Positions 1-16,390 of a stretch of DNA of 64,000 nt are shown here, in pieces. The stretch is from Beaufortia kweichowensis (lineage: Eukaryota > Chordata > Actinopteri > Cypriniformes > Gastromyzontidae): positions 852,501-916,500 of the forward strand of contig CM032798.1 of NCBI GenBank assembly GCA_019155185.1, in the 5' to 3' direction. The notes below the pieces were generated by a model. That model was not told where the DNA came from, did not search any database, and worked only from the letters and a program-made list of their open reading frames with translations. A program made the position numbers and the translations under genes. Each line of letters opens with the position of its first letter. Within the stretch, counting starts at the first letter, position 1.

Positions 1-1457
<1,457 letters not shown>

Positions 1458-3286
1458 AATGTTTTCACAGGGCTAGTCACTCCTCAAACCGATCTGCTTT
1501 TTGGTGGCTGAATAAATCAGACAACTATTGACATAATTCTGCTCATTTTCCATTCAGGGACACAAATATTCAAAGCTGACATTGTCGTCTGTGTTGTCAG
1601 ATACGGCCGTGTTAAAATACACTTGCATTATACTAAACAATATTCAAGGTGACCTGACACCTCATGTCATGAGAAAGCACCAACAGCCCGCAGTGTATCT
1701 GTCAGCACGTTATAAAAACACACGCTCAGACCGCCCAGAATAAAGCATTCACATGCAAAATAACCTTGTAGCAGATAACCTCAACAACACCACGAGCTGC
1801 GTAAAAAAAGCCAAATGGTAGTGAATGCGATCACAGCGCGTGGAGATAGTAGGATGTGAAGAATCCCACAGTGATTAATGGTACAGATCACTGCCGTGAC
1901 CTTCAGACAGTCTGAAATGTTCTTTTGTTTTACCGTGTTTCCGCTTTTACCCTTTCATTTGTCAAAGTTTCAGAGGTAAACGGCTGGAAGAGGGTTAAAA
2001 ATACACAGTCAAAGATGCCGTTGACTCTTACGTGACCATTTACACAATATAAGAGCAATCTTGCGTCACAAGACTCTTGTCCATCTGCAACTCTTAAAAC
2101 CCACCAAACTTGACAAGACCAAACAGTGGGATAAAGACTTGCAAGCAAAATTGTTTCCATACCACCAAACACAACTGCAAAAACTGATATTTGGTTGTGT
2201 ACTGGCAAAATAAACCACAGGTTTACTACAAATAAAACCAAAAACCATTGCTACCACACTTTAACCATTATCTTGCTATAGTTACCATAGTTTAACCATG
2301 TACTGTAAAAAATCTTTCCTGTCTTACATGTTTAAGTCCAGTCAACTTGGCTTACATTATTTCAAGTCATTTCAAATGAAGTTAAACAATTGCAATGTAA
2401 TTTTACGATGTTAAAATAATGTAAAACACTTTGAAATGTGTTGTGAAGAAAAGTTGACTGGACTTTTTTGATATAAAGCAGCTGTGCAGGAAACTGGTAA
2501 TCAATGCTCCAAAAAACCATGTTTACTACACTTTTACCATGGTAAATTTCCATAAGCATGCTTAAAGTAAGTCACACAAGTCCTTCAAGACTCCTAATTG
2601 GACGTTTTAGCATCTCCAGAGAAAGCAAAAGAGACAGCTCCACTATTAATTTGACTTTGCGTGTGGACACCGGATATGAAAATTAAATCAAGACTAATGA
2701 CCATTCGACAATAAAGCCTGAAGATAAACGGCCAGCAGACAGACAAGGTTGCTGAAGTCGAATAACTTTATTACTTCATAATTCTCTCATTCGGAGTCGT
2801 GCCGAAGCAATCTCTTTCCAATTTTTGGAAATGCCATCTTTGCCACGTTTCCATCAGTATAATTTCCTCTAAAATGCTAATGAACAGAATCTGACGTTAA
2901 ATGGCACAAAACATCAAAAGGTTTTTCTGAATGTGACATTATTAAAAGACCAGGTCACTGCTGGTAATAAAAACACAGTAAAAATAGCTTTTTTTTCTTT
3001 CCAGATGAAAATGCAGGAATTTTTAATAAACACTGTCCTCTGTTAGCACTTCTCAACCAAAAATACTCTGTTTGTTCTATCTGCATTATAAAAGTCCCCT
3101 TTGGGACGATGATGAAGTATTACTTTCCTTTGACAAAAGATGGTGCAGACATTGGGGAATATTGTTTTTGCTCAAGGAAAGATGGAAGTCAATAAGGAAG
3201 ATGAGAGCTTTTGGAAATCCTGCTCAGCGCTGCTATAATGTGTTCACAGAAAACACACGGAGATGCACAAGAATCTATCAAATAAT

Positions 3287-3321
<35 letters not shown>
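3287..3321. repeat. (ATC)n trinucleotide microsatellite
   Basis: About eleven to twelve uninterrupted TCA/ATC units. Short open frames across it read poly-Ser or poly-Asp and are artefacts. Confidence 0.97.
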
Positions 3322-3665
3322 TCACAGAATGAACTGAATTTACAAAATCATTCACAATCTTCAGATTCAAAAGGATTTTGATGTCATTGCTGTTAAACAT
3401 TACTGAACCAAAGTAATACAGATAATGCAGAAAAAGTGCAGGGCGTTCTGACAAGACGATACTGAAATGACATTGACATAAAGCCACAATGAGATCTTTC
3501 TTAAATCATCTAACATGTTTATTAAATAGACCTAAATAAAATAGAATTTGAACACAATATCTGCCTGTCCACACAACTTCATTTCTTCATTAATGTCATT
3601 ATCAAACATATCATCACGGTCTAAATCAAGAAAATGATCGAACAGAAAGACATATATCTAAAGAG

Positions 3666-3722
3666 TTATTTGTGTTTCATTTAGCAGGTAGTTTAATGCA
3701 AAGTGGCTTACAAATAAAGAGC
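3666..3722 (-). mobile_element. SINE-like 3' tail remnant
   Basis: The reverse complement reads TTGTAAGCCACTTTGC, then CTGCTAAATGAAACA. This resembles the widespread teleost SINE tail with GTAAGTCGCTTTGGATAAAA followed by CTGCTAAATGAATAAATG, but it is diverged. No tRNA-like head is visible. Confidence 0.5.
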
Positions 3723-5509
3723 ATTTAACACTTTAATGACTTATCTTTTTAAAAGTATGATTTAATCAGAACTGTCTCTTTCTGAATAGTTTCTGAAAAG
3801 CTCATGTTCATGCCGTGTACTAAAGAAATCTCATCCAAATCTGTACACGAGATGAATCTTTATCTTTCTATCTAACTGTAATTTAAGGCCAGACTTCACA
3901 AGCAAACACAGAGTCAGAGACACAATGGTGAGAGAGTAAAGTAGTCTCATTGGTTCAGGAGTGACGGTTATTGGATGATTGTAATCAATGTGCACCTCGC
4001 CGAGTGTCTAAACGCTTATCGAATATTCAATTAGTCGAACAAGCTGCATTGACTTTACTGTGCACCCCGGAGAGATTCTGAGAAAATATCTTATTTCTGC
4101 TAAAATACAAGAAGAAAAGAACACAAGGAGAGACGGTACAGTAAACAGGGAAACAGATACTTGATGTTTACCCTTAATATGATGCTTCAACTTATTCAAC
4201 AAGTACTGAAAATCATTGGTTTTATCATCTTTAAAAACGTGATGATAATTCTAAAAGCCTTTTCTCAAATATATATAGATATATCATCTCCCCCTTCTCT
4301 CTCTCTTTTAAAGTTCAAATATGAAATGAGAGAAATAGTCAAGATGAAAAATATGTAAATGTGAAGCCGCTGGATGAGACAGAGGTGAGAAAGCGAGCGT
4401 AATTGTTCTGCTTGACTCCTCTAAACGAGTGAGATCGGATATGACAGCCGGTGTCATAATGACAGATAGATGTGAATCAGATCAGGAAGTTCCTCCTGTT
4501 GAAATGATCAACCCATCGGTGTGGGACAGGCATCTCATTTTATAAGCCAGACAAATCACTGCCTCCTTAATCTAATGATGAAGACGAGTCTCATTGCAAA
4601 TATCTAATCATTGTCGTAAGACCTCCTGAGATGAGAATGTCGGACCGTCTGAAACATTTCTCCGAAAATTGAAATGCTAATGAGAAAAGCAATATTGTAG
4701 CTTTAGAATTGGGAAACGTCGTAATTATCAACTGAATCACTTTTGATATTTGTCCTACAGCTTTCAGATGAATATAATTATTAATCATTTCTAATGGCTG
4801 ACTTTTACTTTTTGTACATGTATAGATTGTTTACTTTTACATAAGTATTATTGCAAACGTTTCATAAGATTATTAGTAATACTAACTAAAATAGGATTTT
4901 ATTCAGCAAAATAATTTGCTTTTTAAATAATGTGCCATTGTAAATGTCCCTTACAGCATTTTCATCACAATTCTCAATATCAACACGTGAACGTGTTCTT
5001 CATTCATTGTTTTATTTCATTTTACAGCATGTCTGAGACGGGATATTAACAACCAAATGGCTGGATGTGGACGTATTGAAATGAAGATGGACATGTAATG
5101 AATTGCTGGACTCTCCAGCTAAACTGCTCTCAATCTTCACTGACAGTCCAAATGACAGAAGAAAATGTTTATGGAGAGCAAACTACACAGTGTCCTTCTT
5201 ACCCATTTCATGGCTGGCTGGTGTGACAGATACTGACGCAGAAATATGATCGATGGCCACTTTGTTGAACGACGCAATTAAGAGCAAAAGACGAGACGCT
5301 GTTTTCAGGGACCTGAGACGCTTTAATGACACACAAGCTAAAAAAAGAAAATTAATTGAAATAGATGATAGCGAGGTCTGAAGCAGCAGACGATGGCATG
5401 CTTGATGCTTGGTGGTCTTTAACTAAAACACAGACGATTCTTCTTTCATAAGAAAAAAGAATCACGGATGAGATCTCAATTTTTTCCTCAAAGAGATTAA
5501 AAGGCGATT

Positions 5510-5765
5510 CTGTGTCTCAGATATTTCTCCAGAGAAGAAGAAGAGATCTCAACGATGACACAAACTGAACTCAATATTATTAAAGATTGTAATACGAACA
5601 TTTCTCATCAAATTTACCCAAATCCAGATAATTTTTCCTCAACAATCTACATTCATTTTACACCTCTTCACGCAGTTTAACAATTAACACATTGGTTTTG
5701 TTTTTATTTCTCTGACCAATTTTATCAGAAACATCTGAGACTAATGTGACAACTGAGAATCAAAT
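5510..5765 (+). mobile_element. MITE-like element, family A
   Basis: Begins GTGTCTCAGATATTTCTCC and ends near ATCAGAAACATCTGAGAC, so its termini are inverted repeats. The interior keeps GAAGAGATCTCAACGATGAC, TTTCTCATCAAATTTACCC and ATCTACATTCATTTTACACC in the family order. Confidence 0.75.
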
Positions 5766-7004
5766 CATAAAAGAGAAACATCTCTGTTTTGTGTGGATTT
5801 TAGTCCATGTCAGTTAGCTTAGAGGTCATCTGTATGCTTGTGAACTCCTAAGTGTTGACAAAATGATTTACGGTCTCTCTGGAGGAACGCACACCGAACT
5901 AATTGATGACCAACACTGACCTCAAACATTGTGTTTAATGAAACACTCTTTAGAGAGAGAACACTGATAAGTCTACAGGTCAAAGTACACTACTTCAAGT
6001 GTCCTTGAACACTTAAGGGGAAATTAATAGTGTACAGCCACTTGCCGTTTAGATTGCTCCAATTCTACCCTTCAACACAAATGAATAGCGACCGGAGATG
6101 GAGTCGCATCATTAGTGTTCAGACACTCAGAAAAGTTTCTCAATCAACACACACGTCTAAAATAACCAGCAGGTCAACAGCCTTCAACATCTATACAAGA
6201 TAAATGACTCGAGCCATTTCCTTTCTACTGTAGATCTTGAAGAAAACAACTCCTCATACAGATGAACTAGGGATTCATTTACTGTAGGATTCTGTCGTGT
6301 ACAAACAAACACAAATGTTCATGACTGTCAACTTGTAAGAATTAACCATGGTTTAACTGTAGTAACTATAGTTTTTATGTTTCGTTTGTAGAAAAAAGAA
6401 ACACATTCAAATAATTACTCCAAAAAACATGCACTTTTACTATAGTAAAACCATGGGTGTAATCCACTAACTTCCCTTTTCTCAATGGATGACAAGGGAT
6501 TTTAAAAGTCATGTTTCCAATAGAAAAAATTAAAGTGTCAATTAAAAAAATTCACTGAAAATACTTAAAAATACTTAAAATACTTAAAAATAAGTATTCA
6601 CTGCTTGTTAATCATTCAGACTCTTCTACAAGATTTAACTTTTCAAACATTATTCTTTTCAAACATAATCTCATCTGTTATGTTTTTCATCTTTCTCTTT
6701 ACTGTCAGAGTCTCTTTAAAACAGTCCTAATATGAACCATTTGGTGAAATACCTTTGATAAATACCTCTATATGCACTCTTTAGGTGCAAAAGTGTATTT
6801 TTTAAAAGGGTACTGGTCCAGCTTTTTACCTTCCTTAGTTAAATCTATTCCTACTTTGTAGACTGAGATTATTTTTGGCTCTTTAGATAAAACGTTAAAG
6901 GGTCTGTCATCTGAAAGTCACTCTAGATAAATGAATAAATATAAATCACATGCATTAACAGAAGAACCCGAGCCATATCTACGGACTATAGAGATTTGAG
7001 GGAT

Positions 7005-7085
7005 CTAACAAGTACCTAAAACATCCTAGAAACCACCTAGGCCCTGCATAGCAACACCCTAGCAACACTTTAGCAACTAATTTTG
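7005..7085. repeat. degenerate CCTAGCAACACC-type tandem repeat
   Basis: Imperfect units of about 10-11 bp (CCTAGAAACCA, CCTAGGCCCT, GCATAGCAACA, CCCTAGCAACA, CTTTAGCAAC). The pattern is common in fish genomes, often inside DNA-transposon relics. Confidence 0.7.
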
Positions 7086-8333
7086 AACAAGAAAGCATTA
7101 ATACAATTTTCTAAATCTTTTAGCAACAGAAGTTACCGAAATAAACAGTTTGTCCTTTAAGTCAGAGACGTCCGGCATTCAGCCGGGGAAGGAGGCCGTT
7201 CTTCTGACCTCATCTGGCCACCAGTTTGTCTGGATCACAAACCATTAGGACTGCCAAGCCGTACTGAGAGTTACAGCTAAACTAAAGTGACAACAGTGTC
7301 CCAGAGGAAGGGTGAACGTGGAGGGCAAAGACAGGAGGGCGGGTGATTCAGCCTACAAAAGACCCTCATGTTCTCCAGTGCAATTCAACCAGAGACGGAT
7401 AATTGCTGAATTTAACTGCTTCCCTTATTGCACACGGGAGAGACGCTTGTCCCTGCAGGATTGCTTGACTGCTGGACGCGGCTAAATGAGAAATCTGTTC
7501 AGCTTATTAACTTTAAAGCCCAAACTTTTACTGAGCACTTATATGGAACCGCTGTTGTGAGTTGAACAGGGAAAGGGTGAAGGATTATTATTCTTTTAAG
7601 GTATTAAATACACAGAAATATATTTCTCGCATTTGATGGAACACATGTAATACAATTTTCCCCATTAAACGATATCATCAGCAACAATTGGAGCGTCACG
7701 CAGAAGACATTAGTGACCCAGAAATATCTCAAAATGTGTTAACTTGTACATTTAATAGTTTCTAGTAAACTTCACGCTGTGAAAAACAGTTCCTCTGAAA
7801 CCCTGAATGCATCTGTAATGTCATGATTAAACACAAAAACAATAAATACACTGAGGTGTAGTAACACACACAACCCACCTGAACACATCAGCATGAAACC
7901 ACCAATCTTCATCAGTGTTGTTGAGATCTCAAAACATGACATGGACAGATTCAGACTGTTTTCATCTCCAACACGGATCATCATCTGATCCAAGAGTCGC
8001 CAGTTTCAAAGAAAAACCTGATCACAGACAGAAAACATCCACACTTAATTCCATTCCATTCAAAGAATAAAACGAAATAATATATTTCATCTCATTTTTA
8101 TTCCTTGAATGAAATATACTCACTGTATAATGAAGGTTTTGTGCACAATGATATTACTGAGGATGTTCTTTAAATCATGACAAATCCATCAAAAAACATG
8201 GTTACTATACTTTTACTATAATAAAACCACAGTAAATTTTCATTAAGTGAAATTTTTATAAAAGTGCCATAGACACTAATGCTTTAAATAAGAGATCTGC
8301 AGGACATGAAACATACGGTTACATTCATTGGGT

Positions 8334-8671
<338 letters not shown>

Positions 8672-11273
8672 AAGGGCACAGCTGAAAGCACTGCAGTCTG
8701 ATCCAGAATAATCCAGAGAATGACAACTTCAAGCTTTTCTCTAATTAGTGTGTGTTTGTCTGGATCATCTAATGCTTCATGACATTCTTCTGCTCCACAC
8801 ACTGTATGATGCTGTATAGATGTGGGGTGTATATTGTAGAAATTGGCGAAATGCAAAAGAAAAATGCTGGAAGGAATCGACTTACTGATGCAAAAGGATG
8901 TGCATTATGTAAAGAGTTGGAAAAGCCTTTGTGCACTTAAATATTTGTTTTGAAGATGACACATGACATACGAGAAATATAATATAAATCAAATGTTTGC
9001 AGCCTAAATGAGTTCATCATCTTTCAGCTAATGACAAAGTAAAGCTTGACACGTTGATATAAACTGTGTCTGTGAATAATGAACAGATTTTAATTACTTA
9101 CAGCATTTCTCAACTTCTTGACTTGATTATTTTAGTTCTGGGATGTGACGTGATCCTGCACAGACACCAAGCATTAAGTTAATAATTAAAAAGTCATTAG
9201 TAAAGCCACAAATCAAATCGTGTGTGCACGATAAACAGGTTGTTTTTGTTAACTGTCAATCATCTAAATCGCTCACAGATGGATTTCAAATTAAAAGACC
9301 CCATAAATCAAAATAAGAGTTGGTTTCTAGCCAAGCCCGTGACTCGACATCTGATGGAAAATCTAGGTGCTAGTATAAACTGTTGAAAATGGTCTTTAAA
9401 TATATATAAAAAAATTATCGACTAATAATAACAAGTAGAATATAAATAAAAATGGATTATATATATAGTTTAAACAGAATCAAACAACAATTCAGCACAG
9501 ATAGGTCATGTGACACTATCATTGATTGTTTACGTTTACCATAAAATCTGTGAATAAATAGTGATAATTCTTCATTATTATTTTTTCGTTCATTAAACTA
9601 AACAACTAAAATGTGGACTGTAGTATTGCATTATTATTTGCTATTCTCATCCTTGTGCTCATCCAGCAAATTTTGTTTCATACAAAAAATTGATAATCAA
9701 TTTATTTAAAAAACACAAATTCAGACCTACAATAGCATAAAAGAAGCAGAAGTAGTTTTATTTCATTATATGTTATATGTATTTACTTATATTCGTAAAT
9801 GTAAGACACATTCTAAACAACAGTAAAAAAAATCTTTGCATTTTTAAACCATGATTGAAATGTAATCTAAAAATGTTGGTTTTATATTATTATATTAAAA
9901 TATGAAAATGTATTAAAAATGAATAAAACTATCTATAATCTATCTTTGTTCTTCATTTAAAAGACAGATCATATATTTTTTAATTTTTCATATATTTTCT
10001 CTCTTATCAAACGCATGAGAAATATAATGCTCATAAGCAGGAGAAAGCTCACATATCTGTGTTTCTCTGTTTAGCTGGATTTACAGTTTTAATAAAAGCG
10101 CTGTATTTCCATCAAGCTCTTGTATTTATAGAGCGCTGAATTATGCCAGCAAACGTTACTTCAGTGAGTCTGAAGTTATGGGTACATCACTAAAGATGGA
10201 TCTGGCCTGTGAAATACTGCTCGAAGGTCCGTCCGGATGTGGATGAACTATCCGTCTCCACGAGAGAGAAGATGGAGGGACTTGAGAGGTGGAGGAGAGA
10301 AACGTTTTATATTCGGCCATCAGTCAGCAGATATTTCTGGCCTGCAGCAGATCTTCAATCACAATAGAGACTCGTCACAGGTCTTCAGAAACCTTCACCT
10401 CTGTGTCCAGAGCACTTCTGAACCTTTGAATCAAATTAAACCCTGTCAGATTTATATTCATGTTGACAGAAATTTACAGCGTTTAAATAACTAAACAATG
10501 TTTGCCTTTCAAACAACATAAAATCATCATTCTTTTAGAGGCCTATTAGAAAAGTTTACAGTTTGTGACAACAATGAATATTGTTAAATATGTAAAAACA
10601 TTTGTAAAGATGTTTTAATTGTGTAACGTTCCTGTAACATTCACACAACTAATGCATTTTCCTTTTTACTTCCTTCTGTTTAACTTCATACCAGAATGCA
10701 TTACTTTCTATTGAAATTGTTTTTGAAAGAGTGAGATTTGTATTCTCCCTCATGATTTCATTCTTTATTCCTCTCATGCAAAGAGACACGTCAGTCACAA
10801 CTTGAAATATGAGAGTTCATCCTCCACACAGATTAAATGTCATCAACACATTCAAAACTCACAAATCCCTCCATCCACCCAAAGCGAGAATCGACTCCTC
10901 CGCCCGTCCGAGCGTGTTTATTTTCCTGCGCTGGAGTTTCATTACAATGCATTCAGTCGCCGGTCAAAATAACCTCTCCTGGTCCCTTAATCCTGTGTGA
11001 AGCTAATGAGAGTCATGCGAGACTCTTATCACGACGACAACAAGTCACAGAGATACCTGTTCGGCTAATACACCCCCTCTCCAAATGATTGAAAAATTAT
11101 AATCGCCAACGGCCGGCGTTTGCTTCCTCACGATTCATTTCAGATGCCTGGTCAAGTGTAAAATGAAAGATAAGAGAAGAGAGAGATGTGTACGTGCTGT
11201 CCGTCAGCAAACAAGAAAATAACAAACCAGGAAGAGGTTTAGTGTCCGGCCAAAATCATCAGAGGAAACACAC

Positions 11274-11345
11274 GCTCTTAAAAATAAAGGTGCTTCATGA
11301 TGCCATTGAAGAACTGTTTCTGGTTAAGTGGTTCCATGAAGTTTA
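11274..11345. repeat. short AAAGAACC/AATAAAGG-type dispersed repeat
   Basis: Contains CTTAAAAATAAAGGTGCTTC, ATGCCATTGAAGAAC and GGTTCCATGAAG, the core of a small element also seen at 18710, 22030, 42785, 44985, 58765 and 58905. This type is frequent in fish genomes. Confidence 0.6.
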
Positions 11346-12179
11346 CAGTGTGCTTGTCAATTTTATTTATGTGTTACACATATCTCAAAGTAGTTACATT
11401 ACTCATAAAAATGAATGAATATCTAGAAAAAAACGTGACAAAATATCAAACCAAGTGTTAAGAGAACACAATTAACACATTAAAAAAATATTAAATAATA
11501 ATTAAAACAGATGCATCATGTGTTGAACTATATCTGCCACTGAATGAACTTCATATAATCACTAAAATCACCTTGAAAATGGCTCAGAAATGTGAAGTTA
11601 GTCGTATGAAAAGCGTCGTTTGTTTGCAGATGAAACTTTCTTTGATGTTTCAATGACATTCAGATATTTCTATGTGTGACTTTACTCTCTAAAAATCTGT
11701 CCTATAACAGATTTCACTTAGTAATAACTTTTATATTTTAATCTCGGGTCCATTGAAAACGTTGACATTGAAGTCTTTCACGCTCATCTCGTCCAAAATA
11801 AGTTTCATGAAGCCAATGAGACTATTGTTGGATTATTAAGGGAAATTCTCCATGATCCTTTCCAAAGCGTCTCATAGGATCCACATATTCTTCTTTTGTT
11901 TTCATTTTCAATTAATTGACTTGATTTTTGTTCATCTCAGGGTTTTAATACTGTCTCTGAAGGACCTGTCTCCTGTGTGCTGATGCTGTAAAAGCGATTT
12001 ATTTCAAGGTCTCTCTCACGGGTCACGTCGCTATCGGTCCAGCTGTCTTTCAGAAGAGTTTTTGATGTTTCTGTGTCGCAGTTCGTCCTTCATGCCTGTA
12101 ACACAAGCTGAAATAATCGATGAATAGAGAACAGAGATGTTAAATACTCAGGGTCTCACAATGTTAATGATGATCAATG

Positions 12180-12460
12180 TCAATGTACAGTAATACAGTA
12201 CACATTTAGTTTCACTGACACAATGTGACACATTAGAAACTCATGGGATCACATGTAAAAAACATCCTGTGGTGACGTGTTGTTCAGAGGTAAAAAAACA
12301 TCATCAACTGTGTATAACAGATTACTACATTTCACGTTTTTTCATGTGTTTTGCATGTGAAATTCATGTTGGCCACATGTGAAAAATGTTAAATTCATGT
12401 GTTTTTTCAGTAACTGAACTCTCTGAGATCAAACATCTTATCACATGTGGCTTTTAGGTA
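12180..12460. repeat. ACATGTGAAAAACATGTG-type dispersed repeat (family C)
   Basis: Shares ATTCATGTTGGCCACATGTG, TTAAATTCATGTGTTTTTTC and AGTAACTGAACT with copies at 21770-22010, 23545-23705 and 42260-42560. It is rich in internal palindromes and non-coding; probably a MITE relic. Confidence 0.6.
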
Positions 12461-14684
12461 AGGGATGCTTTAAACAAGAAAAATACCAATGGAGGAAAAA
12501 TAATAGACTTAATTTAATTGGAATAATTTTTCTCAAGCATATATATCATATACTTTTAGTCAGATGTCTTTGAAAACAAGACTTAATATCTTAATGTCAT
12601 TTTCCATGGTAGTAAATGCATCTTGCCTGAAGGATGTTTAGATATTTTTGGAGTCTTGAATCTACTTGGTCTTTATTCAATATGTATGGCAAATTTATCA
12701 GACAGAAAATCCCAGTGCTTCCCGTGATGTGAGATGAACCTACAGCTGGATATTTGTGTCATTTGTGACCCACACGTCGGCCCCGTGTTGAACAGACCGG
12801 ATGGACCAGAATGCCCCACTTTAGCAAGACTTAAGGGCACGTGAGACACTCTTAATCTGGCACTTTACCCTGATGAGTAGAAATAAAGAGGTCCTCATGA
12901 TGGCCCGCCGCCAGTCGCTGTGGAATCAAGAGGACACGCCGTCACTACTGCAACTGGACCTGTGCCAAACCGCCAAACACTGTGACACATGCAAATCTAA
13001 GACAAAGCCCCTCCGGCACCAGAAGATTCTCTCCAAATGCAAGAAAGCAAGCAGGGTTCAGATGGAAGGATGTTTTTACCAAGCAGCCGATGGCACATTC
13101 ATCAAGTGATGCATCTGGAAAGGGTAAAAGTGACGACTTGGACGAGTCATCACCCATTTGTTACCAGCATGGCTCAGAAATCTATCCGCCCTTTAATTCA
13201 ATTTCTAAAATCTTTGTTTTTCCACAGATGGATCGCTTTATGAATATGCCACTGGCCGCGTGGTGGATTGAGCTTTGGTTTGGAGAAAAGCTCTTGTGTT
13301 CTTGTAGATCAATTAGTAGGGAAACAAAAACATTGAAATAATATATAGATTAAAGCCAATATGGATAAAAGCATGAAAAATAGATTAGTGTAAATGTTTT
13401 TTCCAATGTGCACTATTGTAAAGATGCACAGATACTTCAAACAGGTATTACGTTTGCATAATATTAATATTGACCATGTATAGATGAAAAGTCATAAAAA
13501 TGTAAAATTATCACCCAGTGAGAAAAATAAGCAACACTAGCAGCATTTATCATTATCTCTGATGCACACAGGATGAGTTCATCTGGTCAATATTAATATT
13601 CTGCGTGTCATGTGATCACGTCCAGATAAACGAACTGCCCTCCGCCATCAACACAGATCAATATTGTGTTTCTAACACAGAACATGTCCTAAACTAAAGA
13701 GAGCGAGAGAGATTCAGAGTCTCTGATGTATTCAGCTATGACAACTGTAAACACGTGTCTTACATACAGTTTACAGCCCTTTCTTTCATTCTCATCTGTG
13801 TCAGTTCAAACTAGATCTCAAAATCTCAAGCTAGTCTCAGGTTGGGTAATGTGCCAAACTTTGCAATGAAAAAATCTTAGTATGAACTCAAACGTTTCTC
13901 ATCAAATGTAAAAACAAACTGGCAGAACCAAAGATCTGAGTTATTTATCGACCCATTTTATTTCTCATATTAAGAGAAACATCTGCTCTGTCTGAAGCAT
14001 GAAAACTTGTGATAAAGTTCTCCCAGAGCCTGAGTAAAAACTTTGTTTCTATAGATGAAACGATCATTAAAGTTATTTTTATTGTGATGTTTTTCTGAGA
14101 AGCTCCAGTCCGTCCAGGCGGCACTAACAGACAGAAAACAAGAAAGTTGCCTGTCGAGACACACAGATGAAGATCCTCTAATGACCATTATTTATTTCAA
14201 CGGTCTTCTTCTCAGATACTAATCTTACGCTCATCCATTAGAAAAGAGAGAGGTGGTAATTACTATGTCTTGTTAATTGTGAATATAATGGCGATTAATA
14301 ATGTGCTTGAATGCTGAGGACAAAGACGGTGTTATTTAAAGGTCTGGTTAACACAAAGCCAAGCAGTTGTGTGGACGTCTTTGTGTTATCATCTTAAAGA
14401 CTGTAATGAAATGTTTGACCAGATGTGATATGTTGGATACATATAGATGCTATAAGCAAATAGATAATGATGTTGGGAATATTTCAGAATACTTTAAGTA
14501 AACATCAACATAAACCATTATTAAAGCAAAAGACACTTTATACTGTACTGTACTATACTGTAAAACTGCACAAGTTACGGTATAAGACTTGAGAAATTAT
14601 CTTTTCCTTTTATCTTTTTTATAAATGTAGTGATATGCCTGTTTAAAACTTTGCTTCTGAGATAAGGAAATATATGTATATAAC

Positions 14685-14972
14685 ACCAGTCAAAAGTTTA
14701 GACACAACTGACAAAAATGTTTCTTATGATCTTAAAAATCTTTTAATTTGAAGGTGTTTTAATGTTTTAAATTATGTTTGTAGACAAAAATATAATTCAA
14801 CACAAAGTGTGACTACTTTTGAAGATGATCAAATATAACATAGTGTTTATTTATTTTGAGATGATTTTACTCATAATTCCCATAATTCTGTGAATTATAA
14901 TTCATAATTCTGTCTAAAACTGTGAACAAAACATCTAAACAACAGTGAGTGTTTCCAAACCTTTGACTGGTA
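14685..14972. mobile_element. Tc1/mariner-like MITE (family B)
   Basis: The terminal inverted repeats are ACCAGTCAAAAGTTTAGACA on the left and TTTCCAAACCTTTGACTGGT on the right, followed by TA. It has no transposase. The interior, including GTGTGACTACTTTTGAAGAT and AACATAGTGTTTATTTATTT, is shared with copies at 32893-33329 and 41205-41450. Confidence 0.8.
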
Positions 14973-16370
14973 CTGTATATATTTTCAGCTAACTGTATGT
15001 TGTGTAAATGATGTTTCAATATCTGTTGACTAATGAGTCCCAGACTGAATCCCTGGTGTTTATAACGATCTTCTTCTCTCTCTTAGCGGTTGTTTATTGA
15101 TCTCACACAGTAAATCTTCTCTGTTGTGGTCACATATCAACTATACCGCTTAGATTCAAATGATTCCTAATCTACAGTCTCACATCTGAACACGAGACCT
15201 GCTGATACTTCCTGTCCTTTATCCTTTTTCTTTTAAAGCCCATAAGAGTAATAATCTCTTAACACACACAGCCAAACCATTTCTTATTTCTCACCATATT
15301 AATAAAAGCTAATGACGTACACAAACACATAAAAATTATTCTATATATATATCTGGAAAAATAAGGGGATATACAGAAAATATCAGTCTATACACAAATG
15401 ATCTATTTTAAAAATAGAAATACACACGTTTAATGGATGTAATGAAAAAAATGTTTTTGAGAATGTCATTGCACAAGCTGAGGATATAAAACAGTGACAT
15501 CAGAGCTCAGGTACAAATACATTTCATATTTCCTTCATCAGAGCAAACATCATAAAACAACATAAAAGGGACTAAAGTGCTTTCTTTAGAATTGTCACAT
15601 TCATAATGAACACATGAAAATTATAATAAAATAAATATATTTGATGTTCTTTGAAGAGTCATCTCTTCTTCATTTATTGAGTATTATTGCTTCTGTTTTG
15701 TGTATTTTAATTCACAGAAATCCTACAAAGTATGTTTCCTCTCAAAAACATGTTTTTTTGTCACATTTATACCACTGAATATTTACATTTTATAGAAATA
15801 GATAACTCGTGTATAGACTTTTTCTGATGTCTGGACACTAAAATATAAACAGATGGTTCAATATATTGGCAATAATTAATTACATTCTGTAAGAATTTAT
15901 GTTTCAAGTTTTGACTCAAAATGTCTCGACCAAATCACTAGAATTGCCCTTTTACATTTTGTTCCTGTCTGACCTCAACAATCTTACAGCGCTGCCAGTT
16001 TGTAAAGGATGAAAACAAGGTCATGTGTGATTATTTTAAGTCAGTGGATGGGATGTTGGACTATTCTCTATAACTGTACACAGTTTCAGATGTCCCTGGT
16101 GAAACTTCTAAATTCACAACAGAAAGATAAATGATGCTGTCGCATTTTCTGGCCTGACGTCCTCACAGCCTTGTTTATAAAAATACAAGAGGCTTAAGAG
16201 AAAGTCAGGTCACAGTGGTCGTGACGATATAAAAATATAAGACAGAATGCTGAGATGCAATTCTGCAGTCATGCATGCATGTACTGTATGCATTTTAATA
16301 AATGGAGCTGAAAACTAAATCAAAATCCAACAGTCCATAAGTCTTAGCAAATTTAATTTGTTTCACACAC

Positions 16371-16390
16371 GTATATATATATATATATAT
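16371..16390. repeat. (TA)n microsatellite
   Basis: About ten TA units following CACACG. Confidence 0.9.

Noticed and set aside
12873..13341. Cluster of overlapping plus-strand open frames in GC-richer sequence
   Set aside because: No recognisable domain, start context or splice pattern. Listed only as possible regulatory sequence.
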